64,000 bases of DNA from Bin55 sp963667455 (GCA_963667455.2 CAXXFR010000026.1:372001-436000), one strand, 5' to 3'. Positions 34,178 through 43,838 are shown, counted from the stretch's first letter. Made by a program: numbers and translations. Notes: generated by a model from the letters alone, not told the origin.

Positions 34178-35886
34178 GCTCCTCCGCGTCACGAATCCCA
34201 AATTTTGCCGGAGTCGCCCTAGTCGACATACTCGCCAACGGAGTTGCGGTCTTAGTGATCGTGATCGTGCTGAGCATCGCCGCTCGCGCGGACAAGGAAG
34301 AACGCTACACCGAAAAAGTGCAAGAGATTGCAACGGTAATGACGCGAGAATTCAGCACGTCTCTCGTACTGAATCGAATGGCCGCAAGTTCTCCTGCGCA
34401 ACTTCACGACTACGAGCATTCGGAAATAGACTCGGTTTGGCATCCTGACGTCATGCCGGTGTTGGAATTCCACCGCTACGTGGTGCGCGATCCCTATTCC
34501 GGGAAGGTCTGGACCAGGAACGAACTTTTGCAAACTCCCAATTCGCTGGACGAGCACTTGGTCACGATGTCCAACACGGCCCGTCAAAGCATTCGAGGTG
34601 ACATCTACGACGTAGGAACCTACTACCTGCTCATGTCGATTCTTCGAGAGCACGACATTCGTATTTGGCACTGGCACTTCATCGGAGGAGTCGGAGGGAG
34701 CGAAACCGCCGGCACCATCGGCGACTGCCCGCCGGGCGTCCCCTTCGAAGACTGTTACGGGAGCAACCGAGACAACTTCCAGAATGCACCCGAGCTGCCC
34801 GATTTTGGCGGACTGCTCGGCAGCACGCCCAACGAGATGCAGGAAGACCTAACGGATCCGTCGTGGCCTCCAGGGGGAGATGAACCTGGAGCCAACCAAG
34901 ACCGCTCGTCGAGACTCCCTGGCTCCTCCATACCCGAGGGATCCAGGATGGGGATCGGACAGCCCTCTGCGGATCCCAGCGCAATGGGAAGTTTCCCGGA
35001 TGCGCGTGCGCCAAGTTCGCGAGGATCCGGGTCTTCGCGAGGGTCGACGCAGGGAACGGAGAACGCTAACCAGAGCTCTTTCCAACTGCGACTGGCCGAT
35101 CCGAACGCGGTAGGGGAACAAGATGGTGGACTGTCCCCTGATGTGTCGAGCATGAGGGACTTGCTGGGAGCACTGCTGCTTTATTTGAGTGATCTCCAAG
35201 AGCTCCTGGACAAGAAACAACCGCCTACCGAGTTGCTGGAGAATTTCCTCATCGAAGTCGCTGAAAACCTTGATGAATTGGATCGCCTCACCGACGAACA
35301 GTTAGAAATTGTCGAGGATCTGCACGATTCGATCGAACTGGCATCGCAATTCGAGCCGGAAACTCGGATGATGGAGCCTGTCCCCGTCAGCTTGACCCAA
35401 CAACCCGGCCTAAAGACAGCAATGCTGCGTGTGCTCCCGAATCGCCTATTGCTGGACATCGAAGCGATCGTTGACCCCGAGAGTCTCTATGAGGAATTCG
35501 ATCTCGCCATTCCCAAGCTCAGCCTGAATCGGTATCCTGACATCTGGCGCGGTCTCAACGTTACGTTGAGCCAGGGATCGATCGTTCTCGCTCCTCTACC
35601 GGACCAGCCCGTTAACAAGCCGCACTGGCGGGCCGTTGCGCATCTGTCCGACCAACGCGACGACATCGTCGTTGGATTCCTCTACTCGACCGTCGATGAA
35701 GAAGGTTTTCTGAACGCGCTTGCCGACAGCAATCGAGTGAAGTTGGACGGTCGGACGATAGCTGTACACGCCGATGTTGGCTTCTTTGGAGTGAAGACCT
35801 GGCTGGTCTTGCTCTACATCGTGTTGGGAGCAATGATTCTGGCACTGTTGTTGTTCTGGCGTCCCGGAGTGCGCCGAACGCAATGA
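34174..35886 (+). CDS. Large B-type stator subunit with membrane aspartate and C-terminal anchor
   Basis: The 570-residue product has a membrane segment at about 12-36 that contains Asp18 (GVALVDILANGVAVLVIVIV), placed like the proton-accepting Asp of ExbD/MotB. A Ser/Gly/Pro-rich low-complexity stretch (about 214-305) and a helical, coiled-coil-like part (about 325-405) lie in the periplasm. A second membrane segment (about 542-562) ends with a basic tail RPGVRRTQ. Thus both ends are cytosolic. No peptidoglycan-binding OmpA motif is visible. It may pair with the preceding Asp-less subunit to form an unequal B dimer. Confidence 0.72.
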   Translation: MSSSASRIPNFAGVALVDILANGVAVLVIVIVLSIAARADKEERYTEKVQEIATVMTREFSTSLVLNRMAASSPAQLHDYEHSEIDSVWHPDVMPVLEFHRYVVRDPYSGKVWTRNELLQTPNSLDEHLVTMSNTARQSIRGDIYDVGTYYLLMSILREHDIRIWHWHFIGGVGGSETAGTIGDCPPGVPFEDCYGSNRDNFQNAPELPDFGGLLGSTPNEMQEDLTDPSWPPGGDEPGANQDRSSRLPGSSIPEGSRMGIGQPSADPSAMGSFPDARAPSSRGSGSSRGSTQGTENANQSSFQLRLADPNAVGEQDGGLSPDVSSMRDLLGALLLYLSDLQELLDKKQPPTELLENFLIEVAENLDELDRLTDEQLEIVEDLHDSIELASQFEPETRMMEPVPVSLTQQPGLKTAMLRVLPNRLLLDIEAIVDPESLYEEFDLAIPKLSLNRYPDIWRGLNVTLSQGSIVLAPLPDQPVNKPHWRAVAHLSDQRDDIVVGFLYSTVDEEGFLNALADSNRVKLDGRTIAVHADVGFFGVKTWLVLLYIVLGAMILALLLFWRPGVRRTQ

Positions 35887-37460
35887 ATTTGCGTCGTCCG
35901 ATCATCATCCTTGCCATCCTGCTAATTGCCGGAGCCGGGATCACTTGGATGAACGTGGGGCGAACCAACATCGAGGCGATTGATGTCGAACTCGGTGCTT
36001 ATCAATCGCCCAGTCTGCGCTCCCGAACAATCGACAATGCAGTGCTTGACGCACTCGACCGTGGATCGCTCAACAACGAACTACGTATTCGTCTCGACAA
36101 GGCCGAACGGACGGTCATTCTGACGCCGTTTCACATCGACGAGTGTGAAGTCACTCAAAAGGACTACGAACAATTCGTCGAGTGGACTTGGTCCAATGGC
36201 TCGACACCGGAAGACCCTCGACCAATCTGGCTGCGTTCGCTGTCTAGCGGACATCGGACCGCAGGTCGATTGAATTCTCCCGCAAGTGGAGTCAGCCATC
36301 GTGGAGCAACGATGTATTGCCAAGCGGTTGGTGGCAGACTTCCAGTGGTCGAAGAACTCGAAGCAGCCGCGAGAGGGCAAGCGGGTCGACTCTATCCATG
36401 GGGCAATGAGTTCGACGACTCGGCGTGGCCGTACACCGAACCCGACAGAAACGCACAGCAGGCCTGTGGAACCCATCGTCGTGCTGCGACACCTCGAGGT
36501 GTGCAGGACCTCGCCAACAACGTCATGGAATGGGCTGCCAGTACCGAAGCTGTATCCTTGCTCACCACACCGGACCAACGACCTGCCTTTGGTGCACCTC
36601 CCGTTCGTACTCGAGCCCGGGATCTCTACTCGCTTAGCGCTGCCTGGCTACCCATCAACTCGAGTGTGCAGAGTCACCATCTCGGCTTTCGTTGCGTCTA
36701 CGATGTTCTCCCACCACCAGTGCTGCCTTGGGGAAATCCGGGAGGGAACACCGTATCGATGCCCGGAGGCGACTTCACCGTCGGTATTCCTAGTCAAGCA
36801 AGAATCTCTCACTTCGTCGCAAACTTGGCAGCCGACAGCGAGATTTCCCTTGCGAAGCTCTTGATTACCGCGGACCAAACAATCACTCGTCTACGAGCCG
36901 ACAAATGCGAAGTCAGCCGAAAGGAATACGCTCGGTTCCTAGCAGACCCGCTTGTCGGTGTTGGACTGTATGGAAACGACAACGAGCCTGCGGGTCATTC
37001 CTACGAACCGCTGGATTGGGACGAGCAACAAGGCAACTTGGATCTGCCGGTTGTTGGAGTCAGTTGGTGGTCGGCGGATGCTTTCGCTCGCTGGTCTGGG
37101 GGCCGACTGCCGAGTGCCGAAGAGTGGAGCGCAATCGCAGCCGGTTCAGAAAAACGGCAGTTCCCCTGGGGCGACACCTATGATCCAACGGCGGCGGCAA
37201 CCGGCGACGATGCTTCGGGAAGGCTCGTTGCTTGCGATAGGTCCACGGACGATAGGACTCGTGAAGGAATTCGCCACATGGCGGGGAACGCGTCAGAGTG
37301 GACCCGATCTGTAACGATCGACGATGGCACAGTGGCAATGTGGGTTCAAGGCGGCAACTGGATGCTACCGGGCGAAGAGACGACTCGAACCACGTTCAAT
37401 CGCAAGGTTCCGCTCAACCACAGAACCGACACCATTGGATTTCGGGTGGTGTACGACTAG
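35883..37460 (+). CDS. Membrane-anchored protein with two SUMF1/FGE-sulfatase-like domains
   Basis: The 525-residue product has an N-terminal anchor (about 6-22) and two copies of the formylglycine-generating enzyme-like fold (about 75-275 and 290-525). Each copy has the GGRLP...YPWG/FPWG signature and a GN-type metal-binding motif (LANNVMEW; MAGNASEW). The active-site Cys pair of FGE is not seen, so catalysis of formylglycine is unlikely. Such domains serve as structural parts in GldK/GldJ of type IX secretion. It overlaps the previous gene by four bases (ATGA), so it belongs to the motor operon. Confidence 0.86.
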   Translation: MNLRRPIIILAILLIAGAGITWMNVGRTNIEAIDVELGAYQSPSLRSRTIDNAVLDALDRGSLNNELRIRLDKAERTVILTPFHIDECEVTQKDYEQFVEWTWSNGSTPEDPRPIWLRSLSSGHRTAGRLNSPASGVSHRGATMYCQAVGGRLPVVEELEAAARGQAGRLYPWGNEFDDSAWPYTEPDRNAQQACGTHRRAATPRGVQDLANNVMEWAASTEAVSLLTTPDQRPAFGAPPVRTRARDLYSLSAAWLPINSSVQSHHLGFRCVYDVLPPPVLPWGNPGGNTVSMPGGDFTVGIPSQARISHFVANLAADSEISLAKLLITADQTITRLRADKCEVSRKEYARFLADPLVGVGLYGNDNEPAGHSYEPLDWDEQQGNLDLPVVGVSWWSADAFARWSGGRLPSAEEWSAIAAGSEKRQFPWGDTYDPTAAATGDDASGRLVACDRSTDDRTREGIRHMAGNASEWTRSVTIDDGTVAMWVQGGNWMLPGEETTRTTFNRKVPLNHRTDTIGFRVVYD

Positions 37461-37522
37461 GAATCCAAAGACGTTCGCATAGTTTGCTTGTTGTAGGTCG
37501 TATAGCCTGAGACTAGGGCTGA

Positions 37523-37538
37523 AGCGGACTAGTCCGCT
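37523..37538. repeat. 16-bp perfect palindrome between convergent genes
   Basis: AGCGGACTAGTCCGCT overlaps the stop codon of the DUF427 gene. It has no loop, so it might work as a weak terminator or a dimeric regulator site. It could also be chance. Confidence 0.35.
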
Positions 37539-37897
37539 ACGCTGAAGGAACCGACCTCATCCACTCGATGCTGGTAGAACGCCAGCATTCCGGCAATTTC
37601 TCCAACCGATTCCAACGGTTCCTTGTAGCACCATACCGAGTTCTCCAGCACAACCTCGTTTGCTCGAATCGTCCAATAGCTTGCTTCTCCCTTGTAGGGG
37701 CAATGCGTCGTCAAATCGGTCGGGGTCAAACACTCAAGATCCACGTCTGTCACGGGGAAGTAGTAGACCGGTTCATGACCGGCTTCGTACAGCAAGACTG
37801 TGTCGCTGCTTTCTGCGATGCTTCGGCCGCCGACCACGACTTCGACTCGACACGAACAACGTGCGGTCTGGATCCTCTGTGCACCAACGTTCGGCAT
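37529..37897 (-). CDS. DUF427 family protein
   Basis: A 122-residue cytosolic protein. The segment PVYYFPVTDVDLECLTPTD, then THCPYKGEASYW, and the C-terminal GEIAGMLAFYQHRVDE match the DUF427 domain closely, with the usual length. The molecular function of the family is unknown. It converges with the motor operon and is divergent from the TPR gene. Confidence 0.92.
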   Translation of the reverse strand: MPNVGAQRIQTARCSCRVEVVVGGRSIAESSDTVLLYEAGHEPVYYFPVTDVDLECLTPTDLTTHCPYKGEASYWTIRANEVVLENSVWCYKEPLESVGEIAGMLAFYQHRVDEVGSFSVAD

Positions 37898-38115
37898 TAA
37901 GCATCCTCCGTCGTTTGAAGCCTAGATCACAGCATGGTAGCCGTGTGGCGCGCTGAGTCTCCACGATCTGTTGTTGGGAGTATTATGAGAGAGTCGACAG
38001 TTTCACAGTTGCGTCGATTCGACATCATGCCCAAGGGAGCGGAGACCCATTCGATCAATGCACCCGCATGTCGCGAATGTCAGGAAAACACCAGCAGGAA
38101 CTGTAAGGGCCTGGG

Positions 38116-39477
38116 GTGACTACTCAGAGTTCCGAAATTCAACGGCCTGACATGTCAAATGTGTTCGTGTCGTACGAGACTCTGACCCGGTTCTTCCGTT
38201 CTCAAAAGCTCCCGAGACGCTCTTCTTGGATGCGGCTTGTCCTAGCCGTATGCACTGTGTCGGCACTCCTGTGCCACCCCATCTCATCCGAGGAGACACC
38301 AACCGCAGAGGGCGTGGAGTCAGCACCTGATTCCGGCGATCAATTGGACTCGTTGCGAGTCCGCATGACGGCAGGCGAACCCGCGTCAGTCATACCAATT
38401 CTCCAGCGTATGATTCAGAACATTGAGTCCGAAGCCGATCCTTTTGATGACCAACTTGTCGAGCCGCTGGTGCTGCTGGGCGATGCACACTTTCTACTCG
38501 ATCAGCATGCTGACGCTTTGGATGCCTACCGAAACGCATTCGACGTGTCTAGGGTGGTAGATGGCCTGTTTGCGCAGTCTCAGGTTCGACTTGCCTATCG
38601 AGAAGCAAACCTGCTCGCTCGGATGGGAGTCTGGCAAGAGGCGAATTCGTTGCACGAATACGCCTACAGCATCACAGTGCGAAAGTACGACGAGGAGGAC
38701 CCTAGACGCATCCAAGGAATCATCAATCTAGTCGACTGGTACGAATCGACACGAAAGTTCGGAGCCGCCCTCGTTCTGTACGGTCCATTGCGGGAGTACG
38801 TCCACGAGCACTATCCACCAGCGCACCCATTTGCAATTGCAATTCGCAGAGGATACGTCCAAGCGATTCGCGAAACCACGCATCCAACACCGACGACCCG
38901 GTTCTCGCCTAGATTTCGAGTGCAAGTGCCAAATTGGGATCCGCGCAAGCCAAGAAGGATTTTCAATCCATACCTTCGAGGTCAGAAGGAACTGGAAACC
39001 GTCAGCCAGCTCATCTTGTCCAATCCAGTCTCAACCGACGTAGAACGTGCCGCGGCGTTGCTCGAACTAGCGGATTGGCACGTACTGTTCAATCGGCCGC
39101 ACAAAGGCATCAATATCTATCGTCAGGCGTGGGATCTACTCGAGCCTTCTCCGGAGTTGTTGCAGAAGGCGTTCGCCAAACCACAGATCATTCACATGCG
39201 AGTCAATCGCCAGTGGCTCAGCCCCGAGAGCGACAGTGACGAGAGCCGAAATACCGGCACGGTGCGACTCTCGCTCACCATCAACAACCGTGGGATTGTC
39301 GTTGGCCGGAAGACTGTTTCCACATTTCCTGACAACCGCATGGAGTACCGTGCGCGTGTCGTTGCTGAACACGCAAAGTACCGTCCCGCGTTCAAGGATC
39401 GCGAACCCGTTCGATCTCGAAATGTCCCGTTCGTATACAACTATGCACTTCAAAGTGCACCTGCCAAACGCCGTTGA
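38116..39477 (+). CDS. TPR-type protein with TonB-like C-terminal domain
   Basis: The 453-residue product starts with a cytosolic tail and one membrane segment (about 40-57), then a helical, TPR-like periplasmic region (about 70-350). The C-terminal 70 residues (GTVRLSLTINNRGIVVG ... AKYRPAFKDREPV) match the TonB C-terminal fold. A GTG start at 38116 has AAGGG six bases upstream; ATG at 38152 is an alternative. Such proteins could couple a motor to outer-membrane receptors. A stator-like operon lies upstream and a TonB-dependent receptor downstream. Confidence 0.75.
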   Translation: MTTQSSEIQRPDMSNVFVSYETLTRFFRSQKLPRRSSWMRLVLAVCTVSALLCHPISSEETPTAEGVESAPDSGDQLDSLRVRMTAGEPASVIPILQRMIQNIESEADPFDDQLVEPLVLLGDAHFLLDQHADALDAYRNAFDVSRVVDGLFAQSQVRLAYREANLLARMGVWQEANSLHEYAYSITVRKYDEEDPRRIQGIINLVDWYESTRKFGAALVLYGPLREYVHEHYPPAHPFAIAIRRGYVQAIRETTHPTPTTRFSPRFRVQVPNWDPRKPRRIFNPYLRGQKELETVSQLILSNPVSTDVERAAALLELADWHVLFNRPHKGINIYRQAWDLLEPSPELLQKAFAKPQIIHMRVNRQWLSPESDSDESRNTGTVRLSLTINNRGIVVGRKTVSTFPDNRMEYRARVVAEHAKYRPAFKDREPVRSRNVPFVYNYALQSAPAKRR

Positions 39478-39491
39478 AAACGGTTCATCGA

Positions 39492-40247
39492 ATGACAATG
39501 CGCAACATTCAATTAGCCACTATTGCTGCTATCGTGTTGATGTCGGTCAGTGCGCTTACCGAGGATGAGGATCCATTCTGGGATTGCGATGCGCTACCCG
39601 AAGATGAGCAGGCACTCTGCAAGTTGCTGGCGGCATGCAGCCAAATCGAAGATGAGGAGGTTCGCGAACGTTGCCTGGAAGCCGCATTGGAAGACGAGTC
39701 TGACGAAGTGAATGTATATGAAGACGGCTTTGATTGGCCCTTACAGACACAAGATAGACAGCCGGAAGCAACAGCAGACGAAGAAGAGCAGGCTGCCGAG
39801 GAACCAGTCAAGAGACGAGGGTTGTTCGGAAGGATCGGACGCTTGGTGAGTTCACCGATTCGCGCTGTTCTGGGAGGCGACGGCAAGGACGAAAAGAAAG
39901 AAGAGGTCAAAACCGTCGAGAACACGCAAGACGAAGATGACGAAAACGAGGAAGTGCGAGAAACAATTTCTTGGGACGCGGAAATCGAGAAAACCGGCCG
40001 GATCGACCGCAATGTCCATCTAGTGCTTCTCTCCGACGGCAAGCTTTTCGAATACATCGCACCCGAAACGCTCCGATTTCGCAAGGGTGAAGATGTGACG
40101 GTGATCCACGTCAACACGTGGCTAACCGAGAGATTCAGGCTAAAAGGTGCTCGAGGTCCCACCCGCGACGCTTCCTTGATTCCTTGCCACCGTGAGGACC
40201 TCAAGGGAAATCTCAAGCGCAAGTGCAAGCTCATGGGTGTCGATTGA
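39492..40247 (+). CDS. Exported acidic hypothetical protein
   Basis: About 251 residues with a signal peptide (MRNIQLATIAAIVLMSVSALT). The mature part begins with a small four-Cys region (DCDALPEDEQALCKLLAACSQI) and a highly acidic linker with a short basic segment in the middle (KRRGLFGRIGRLVSSPIRAVLG). The C-terminal 80 residues are beta-rich (NVHLVLLSDGKLFEYIAPE). I do not recognise the family. The start at 39492 or 39498 is preferred to the TTG at 39474. It lies 14 bases behind the TPR/TonB gene, so it is likely cotranscribed. Confidence 0.7.
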   Translation: MTMRNIQLATIAAIVLMSVSALTEDEDPFWDCDALPEDEQALCKLLAACSQIEDEEVRERCLEAALEDESDEVNVYEDGFDWPLQTQDRQPEATADEEEQAAEEPVKRRGLFGRIGRLVSSPIRAVLGGDGKDEKKEEVKTVENTQDEDDENEEVRETISWDAEIEKTGRIDRNVHLVLLSDGKLFEYIAPETLRFRKGEDVTVIHVNTWLTERFRLKGARGPTRDASLIPCHREDLKGNLKRKCKLMGVD

Positions 40248-40476
40248 CTTCGTAGCAGTCGATGGCGCGCACCTGAAATTGCCCTTACACCAGTCCGATA
40301 CACCGTTTCTTGCTAAGCGAAGACATTGCTCTTTCGTTAAGAAAACTTCCTTATTGGGCTGATTTCTGATAAAGTTTGGAACTGAGACATCCAGCGTGTG
40401 GGAGAAGTGCGCCGGTGGCAACTGCGTTGCCACCCAGACTTTTGCTGCACACGCGAAATTACTAAGGTAGGAAACC

Positions 40477-43400
40477 ATGATGACTCGATTCTTGAAGACA
40501 CCAACCCTTGCGTGGTTACTCACTTTGCTCGTACTTTCGTGGTCGCTTGTCGCTTGGGCGCAGGAAACCGACGAGGACGAAGACGAAGATGCGCAGGAAG
40601 AGGAAGCTACAGCTGACTCTCCCGCTGCCGAGATGGAGGAGATGACCGTAACCGGTTCGCGACTGAAACGTTCGACCTATACGAACATTTCTCCGCTGCA
40701 AATCATTACCGCAGAGGTTGAACGCGAAGCGGGATTGATCGACACTGCCGAGATTCTGCAGAAAACGACGCAGACTAGTGGTCAGCAGATCGACCTCACG
40801 TTCTCTGGCTACGTTCTTGACAACGGACCGTCAGCTTCGACAGTCGCTTTGCGTGGTTTGGACCCGGATCGGACTCTTGTACTGATCAACGGACGACGCC
40901 TGGCACCAGCCGGAGTCGAAGGTGCTCCGAGCAATCCCGACTTGAATCTGATTCCGGGAGCTCTGGTTCAGCAATACGAACTCCTGTTGGACGGCGCATC
41001 GTCGGTCTACGGCTCGGATGCAATCGCAGGCGTGGCCAACATCATTCTGCGTAAAGACTTCAACGGATTCGAGGTCGATCTGTTTGCGGATCGCGACGAA
41101 TTCAGCGGCAAGGGCGGAAGAAACCTGTCTCTGATTTGGGGCAAGAACTACGACCGAGGCTTCTTCGGCATGGCCGCAACCTACAACTTCGGCGAAGCCG
41201 TGACAGCGGCGGACTCCCCTCACACTTCGGGCTGTACGCTCGAAGCTGAAATCACCCAGGACGGCGAAGTTCGAACTAAGAGTTTGTGGTTCGAGTATTG
41301 GTACGGAATGGAGTGGGATGAGTGTGGTTATTCCGGACTGCACGGCGGTTGGACCACTCGAGTCCCCTATGCCGGCCTACTCTTTTCGACACCGGGACAA
41401 TCCAACGGCGGTTGGAACGACTGGTCGATGTCCCGAATTCGACTCGGCGGCCAGTGGTTCTGGACCGACGAAGACAACGACGGCTTCAACGACGTTTCCT
41501 GGCGTCCCTACATTCGCGACGTAAACGAGCAGTATCGAACTCTCTACCCGCAAATTCGTCGCATCAACTTCATGTCGTACGGCGAGTACACCTTCGAAGG
41601 CGAAGCCAACATCACTCCCTTCTACGAGGTCACGTTCGGCAATCGCTCCACCGTTCAAAACGGCGGTGGCTATCAGCTGTTCCCCGTGTTGCACCCGTTG
41701 AACCCCTTCAACATCTGCAATCCATACGGCGTCAGAGGCGTAGATTGCGGTCTGGCATTCAACGAATTTCTTGCCAAGCAATCGTTCCGAGACAAAGTCA
41801 TCGAGACTTTCGGATGCGACCCGGGTCCTGGCGGCAGCTGTGATCAGTCTGTACCGCCACTAGGGCCGTGGCCTGTCCAACCCTTCGTGGTCATTGAAGG
41901 CGACCGAAACGTAACAAGCGTTGACGTAGCCCAGTGGAGGTACGTCGTCGGGGCGCATTTCGACATACCGTTCATGAACAGTGGTGCCCGAACCAACTGG
42001 ACCGGCGAAATCTATCTCAGTTACTCGGACTCGTCTGGCGAAACATTCCGACAGGGTGTCATGGAAGATCGATTCAACCTAGCACTGGGAAGTTATTCAC
42101 TCTACGGAGTGCCTTGCGACAATTCGATCGGACGGGTCCTCGATCCCTCCGATGTAGCCGGTTGCGTACCTGTTGACTTGTTCGCGCCCAGCGTTCTGTC
42201 TCCGGACCAGCAAGGCAACTTCGCGACCCAACAGGAGCGCGACTACCTGTTCGGCGTTCGTGCATTTGACACGGAAATCGAACAGACCATGCTGTCGTAC
42301 TACATGACCGGTACTGTCTTCAACATGCACGGCGGACCCGCTTCAACCGGTTTCGGTTTCGAGTGGCGCGAAGATGCCATCGATTCGATTCCCAACGATG
42401 TTGCCGCCGAAGGCAAATTCTGGGGATTCTCCGCGGATCAAGGTGCCGAAGGCAAGAAGAGCACGCAGGAATGGTTTGGCGAGATCGAATTGCCGCTGAT
42501 CGGCAACATGAAGTTCGCAGACGAACTCACGCTGAACTTGTCAACGCGACACACCGACGAGGAATTCGCCGGAACAGCATGGACGTGGTCGGGCAAACTG
42601 GCCTATCGTCCGGTTTCCTCATTGCTGCTTCGAGCAACCAAGGGAACCTCCTACCGAGGTCCTAACTTGAGAAACCTGTTCCTGAAAGCTCAGACAGGAT
42701 TCTTGAACGTGTTCGATCCGTGCGTGATTCCGAACCAAGCCATCGACCCGGTTACTGGCGAATACATCCCAGAGCAAGACACTCGCGAAGAGCATGTGCT
42801 TCAAAACTGCCGCAACAACGGTGTCGATCCGCTTACCCTGACGGGATTTGCGGTTTACAACACGGAGGTTGCTTCGGGTGGTGTACTGGATGTCTTGCCC
42901 GAGACGGCAACATCGGAGACTTGGGGTTTCTCGTTTGAACAGCCATTCACGAATGCGTTCGAGCTGGCAATTGGATCCAACGTCTACGAAATCCAGGTCG
43001 ATGACACCATTATTGAACCGAGTGCTGGGTTCATCATTTCGGACTGCTACAACTCGCAATTGCTGAACAGCCCGTACTGTACGCGGATCACTCGTTCTTC
43101 CGAAGATCAGCGGATCATCTATATACTCCAGGGATTCATCAATCGTGACAACGAGACGGTTCGAGGAATCGACTTCAACATCGCGTTCAGCGATACCTTC
43201 ACGATCTTTGATCGACCCATTCTGCTAGCTGTTGACTACATTGGTCACAAGCTTTTCGAGAGATCAACCGTGACCATCACGGAAATCGAAGATCGCGAAG
43301 AGTACGTGTCGGAGTGGTACTTCCACCGCTACCGCCACCGCGTGGTTGCGTCAGTGGAATTCAATCAAATGCGATTCCAATTCAGCTCGCAAATCTTGGG

Positions 43401-43734
43401 CCGACAAGACCAGGATGACCGCTTTGAAGACAGTTGGGGTACGGTGCCCAATCGATTTTCCGATACCTGCCTCGGCCCGGATGAAGGCGACGTTCTCTGT
43501 CGAGACATCGGAGCCTCCCGCGACGTTTACATGAATCACACCATATCGTTCACAATGGCAAGACCGTCCTACCGATTCTCGGCCGGAATCCGAAACATCA
43601 CCGATGTTGAGCCTCCGTTCGTTGACGAAACCGAGGTGTTCTCATGGAGCAATGCTCCACTGGGAGCCGGATACGACCTGATCGGTCGCGCATTCTTTGC
43701 GAACTTCACGTTCCGAATGGGCGGCGGGCTCTAG
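40477..43734 (+). CDS. TonB-dependent outer-membrane receptor
   Basis: The 1085-residue product has a signal peptide (to about AWA), an acidic stretch, and a TonB-box-like EEMTVTGSR near residue 50. The plug domain follows with ALRGLDPDRTLVLINGRR and SVYGSDAIAGVANIILRKDF. The remaining 850 residues are the beta-barrel, with aromatic-rich strands to the end. The length and the extended loops fit receptors for larger ligands such as peptides or glycans. A good ribosome-binding site (AAGGTAGGAA) precedes ATG 40477. A terminator follows at 43767. The S9 peptidase downstream suggests peptide use, by inference. Confidence 0.95.
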   Translation: MMTRFLKTPTLAWLLTLLVLSWSLVAWAQETDEDEDEDAQEEEATADSPAAEMEEMTVTGSRLKRSTYTNISPLQIITAEVEREAGLIDTAEILQKTTQTSGQQIDLTFSGYVLDNGPSASTVALRGLDPDRTLVLINGRRLAPAGVEGAPSNPDLNLIPGALVQQYELLLDGASSVYGSDAIAGVANIILRKDFNGFEVDLFADRDEFSGKGGRNLSLIWGKNYDRGFFGMAATYNFGEAVTAADSPHTSGCTLEAEITQDGEVRTKSLWFEYWYGMEWDECGYSGLHGGWTTRVPYAGLLFSTPGQSNGGWNDWSMSRIRLGGQWFWTDEDNDGFNDVSWRPYIRDVNEQYRTLYPQIRRINFMSYGEYTFEGEANITPFYEVTFGNRSTVQNGGGYQLFPVLHPLNPFNICNPYGVRGVDCGLAFNEFLAKQSFRDKVIETFGCDPGPGGSCDQSVPPLGPWPVQPFVVIEGDRNVTSVDVAQWRYVVGAHFDIPFMNSGARTNWTGEIYLSYSDSSGETFRQGVMEDRFNLALGSYSLYGVPCDNSIGRVLDPSDVAGCVPVDLFAPSVLSPDQQGNFATQQERDYLFGVRAFDTEIEQTMLSYYMTGTVFNMHGGPASTGFGFEWREDAIDSIPNDVAAEGKFWGFSADQGAEGKKSTQEWFGEIELPLIGNMKFADELTLNLSTRHTDEEFAGTAWTWSGKLAYRPVSSLLLRATKGTSYRGPNLRNLFLKAQTGFLNVFDPCVIPNQAIDPVTGEYIPEQDTREEHVLQNCRNNGVDPLTLTGFAVYNTEVASGGVLDVLPETATSETWGFSFEQPFTNAFELAIGSNVYEIQVDDTIIEPSAGFIISDCYNSQLLNSPYCTRITRSSEDQRIIYILQGFINRDNETVRGIDFNIAFSDTFTIFDRPILLAVDYIGHKLFERSTVTITEIEDREEYVSEWYFHRYRHRVVASVEFNQMRFQFSSQILGRQDQDDRFEDSWGTVPNRFSDTCLGPDEGDVLCRDIGASRDVYMNHTISFTMARPSYRFSAGIRNITDVEPPFVDETEVFSWSNAPLGAGYDLIGRAFFANFTFRMGGGL

Positions 43735-43766
43735 TCATTTTCTAACCAGATCGACATGGCCTAGTC

Positions 43767-43808
43767 CAAACGGCTCTCTTGGTGACACAGACCCAAGGGA
43801 GCCGTTTG
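43767..43808 (+). terminator. Strong hairpin terminator behind the TonB-dependent receptor
   Basis: CAAACGGCTCTCTTGG (43767-43782) pairs with CCAAGGGAGCCGTTTG (43793-43808): 16 bp with one G-U pair and a 10-base loop. A CTTATTTAC tail follows. It lies upstream of the peptidase start at 43839, which supports that start over 43779. Confidence 0.85.
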
Positions 43809-43838
43809 CTTATTTACTTCACGAACAATCCATTTGCC

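Noticed and set aside
35883..37460. Active formylglycine-generating enzyme
   Set aside because: No sulfatase gene is in the window, and the Cys pair and RGGSW core of active FGE are absent from both domains.
37934..38119. 61-codon open frame with three Cys ahead of the TPR/TonB gene
   Set aside because: No ribosome-binding site, no family match, and it overlaps the probable GTG start and ribosome-binding region of the next gene. It is too weak to list as a gene.
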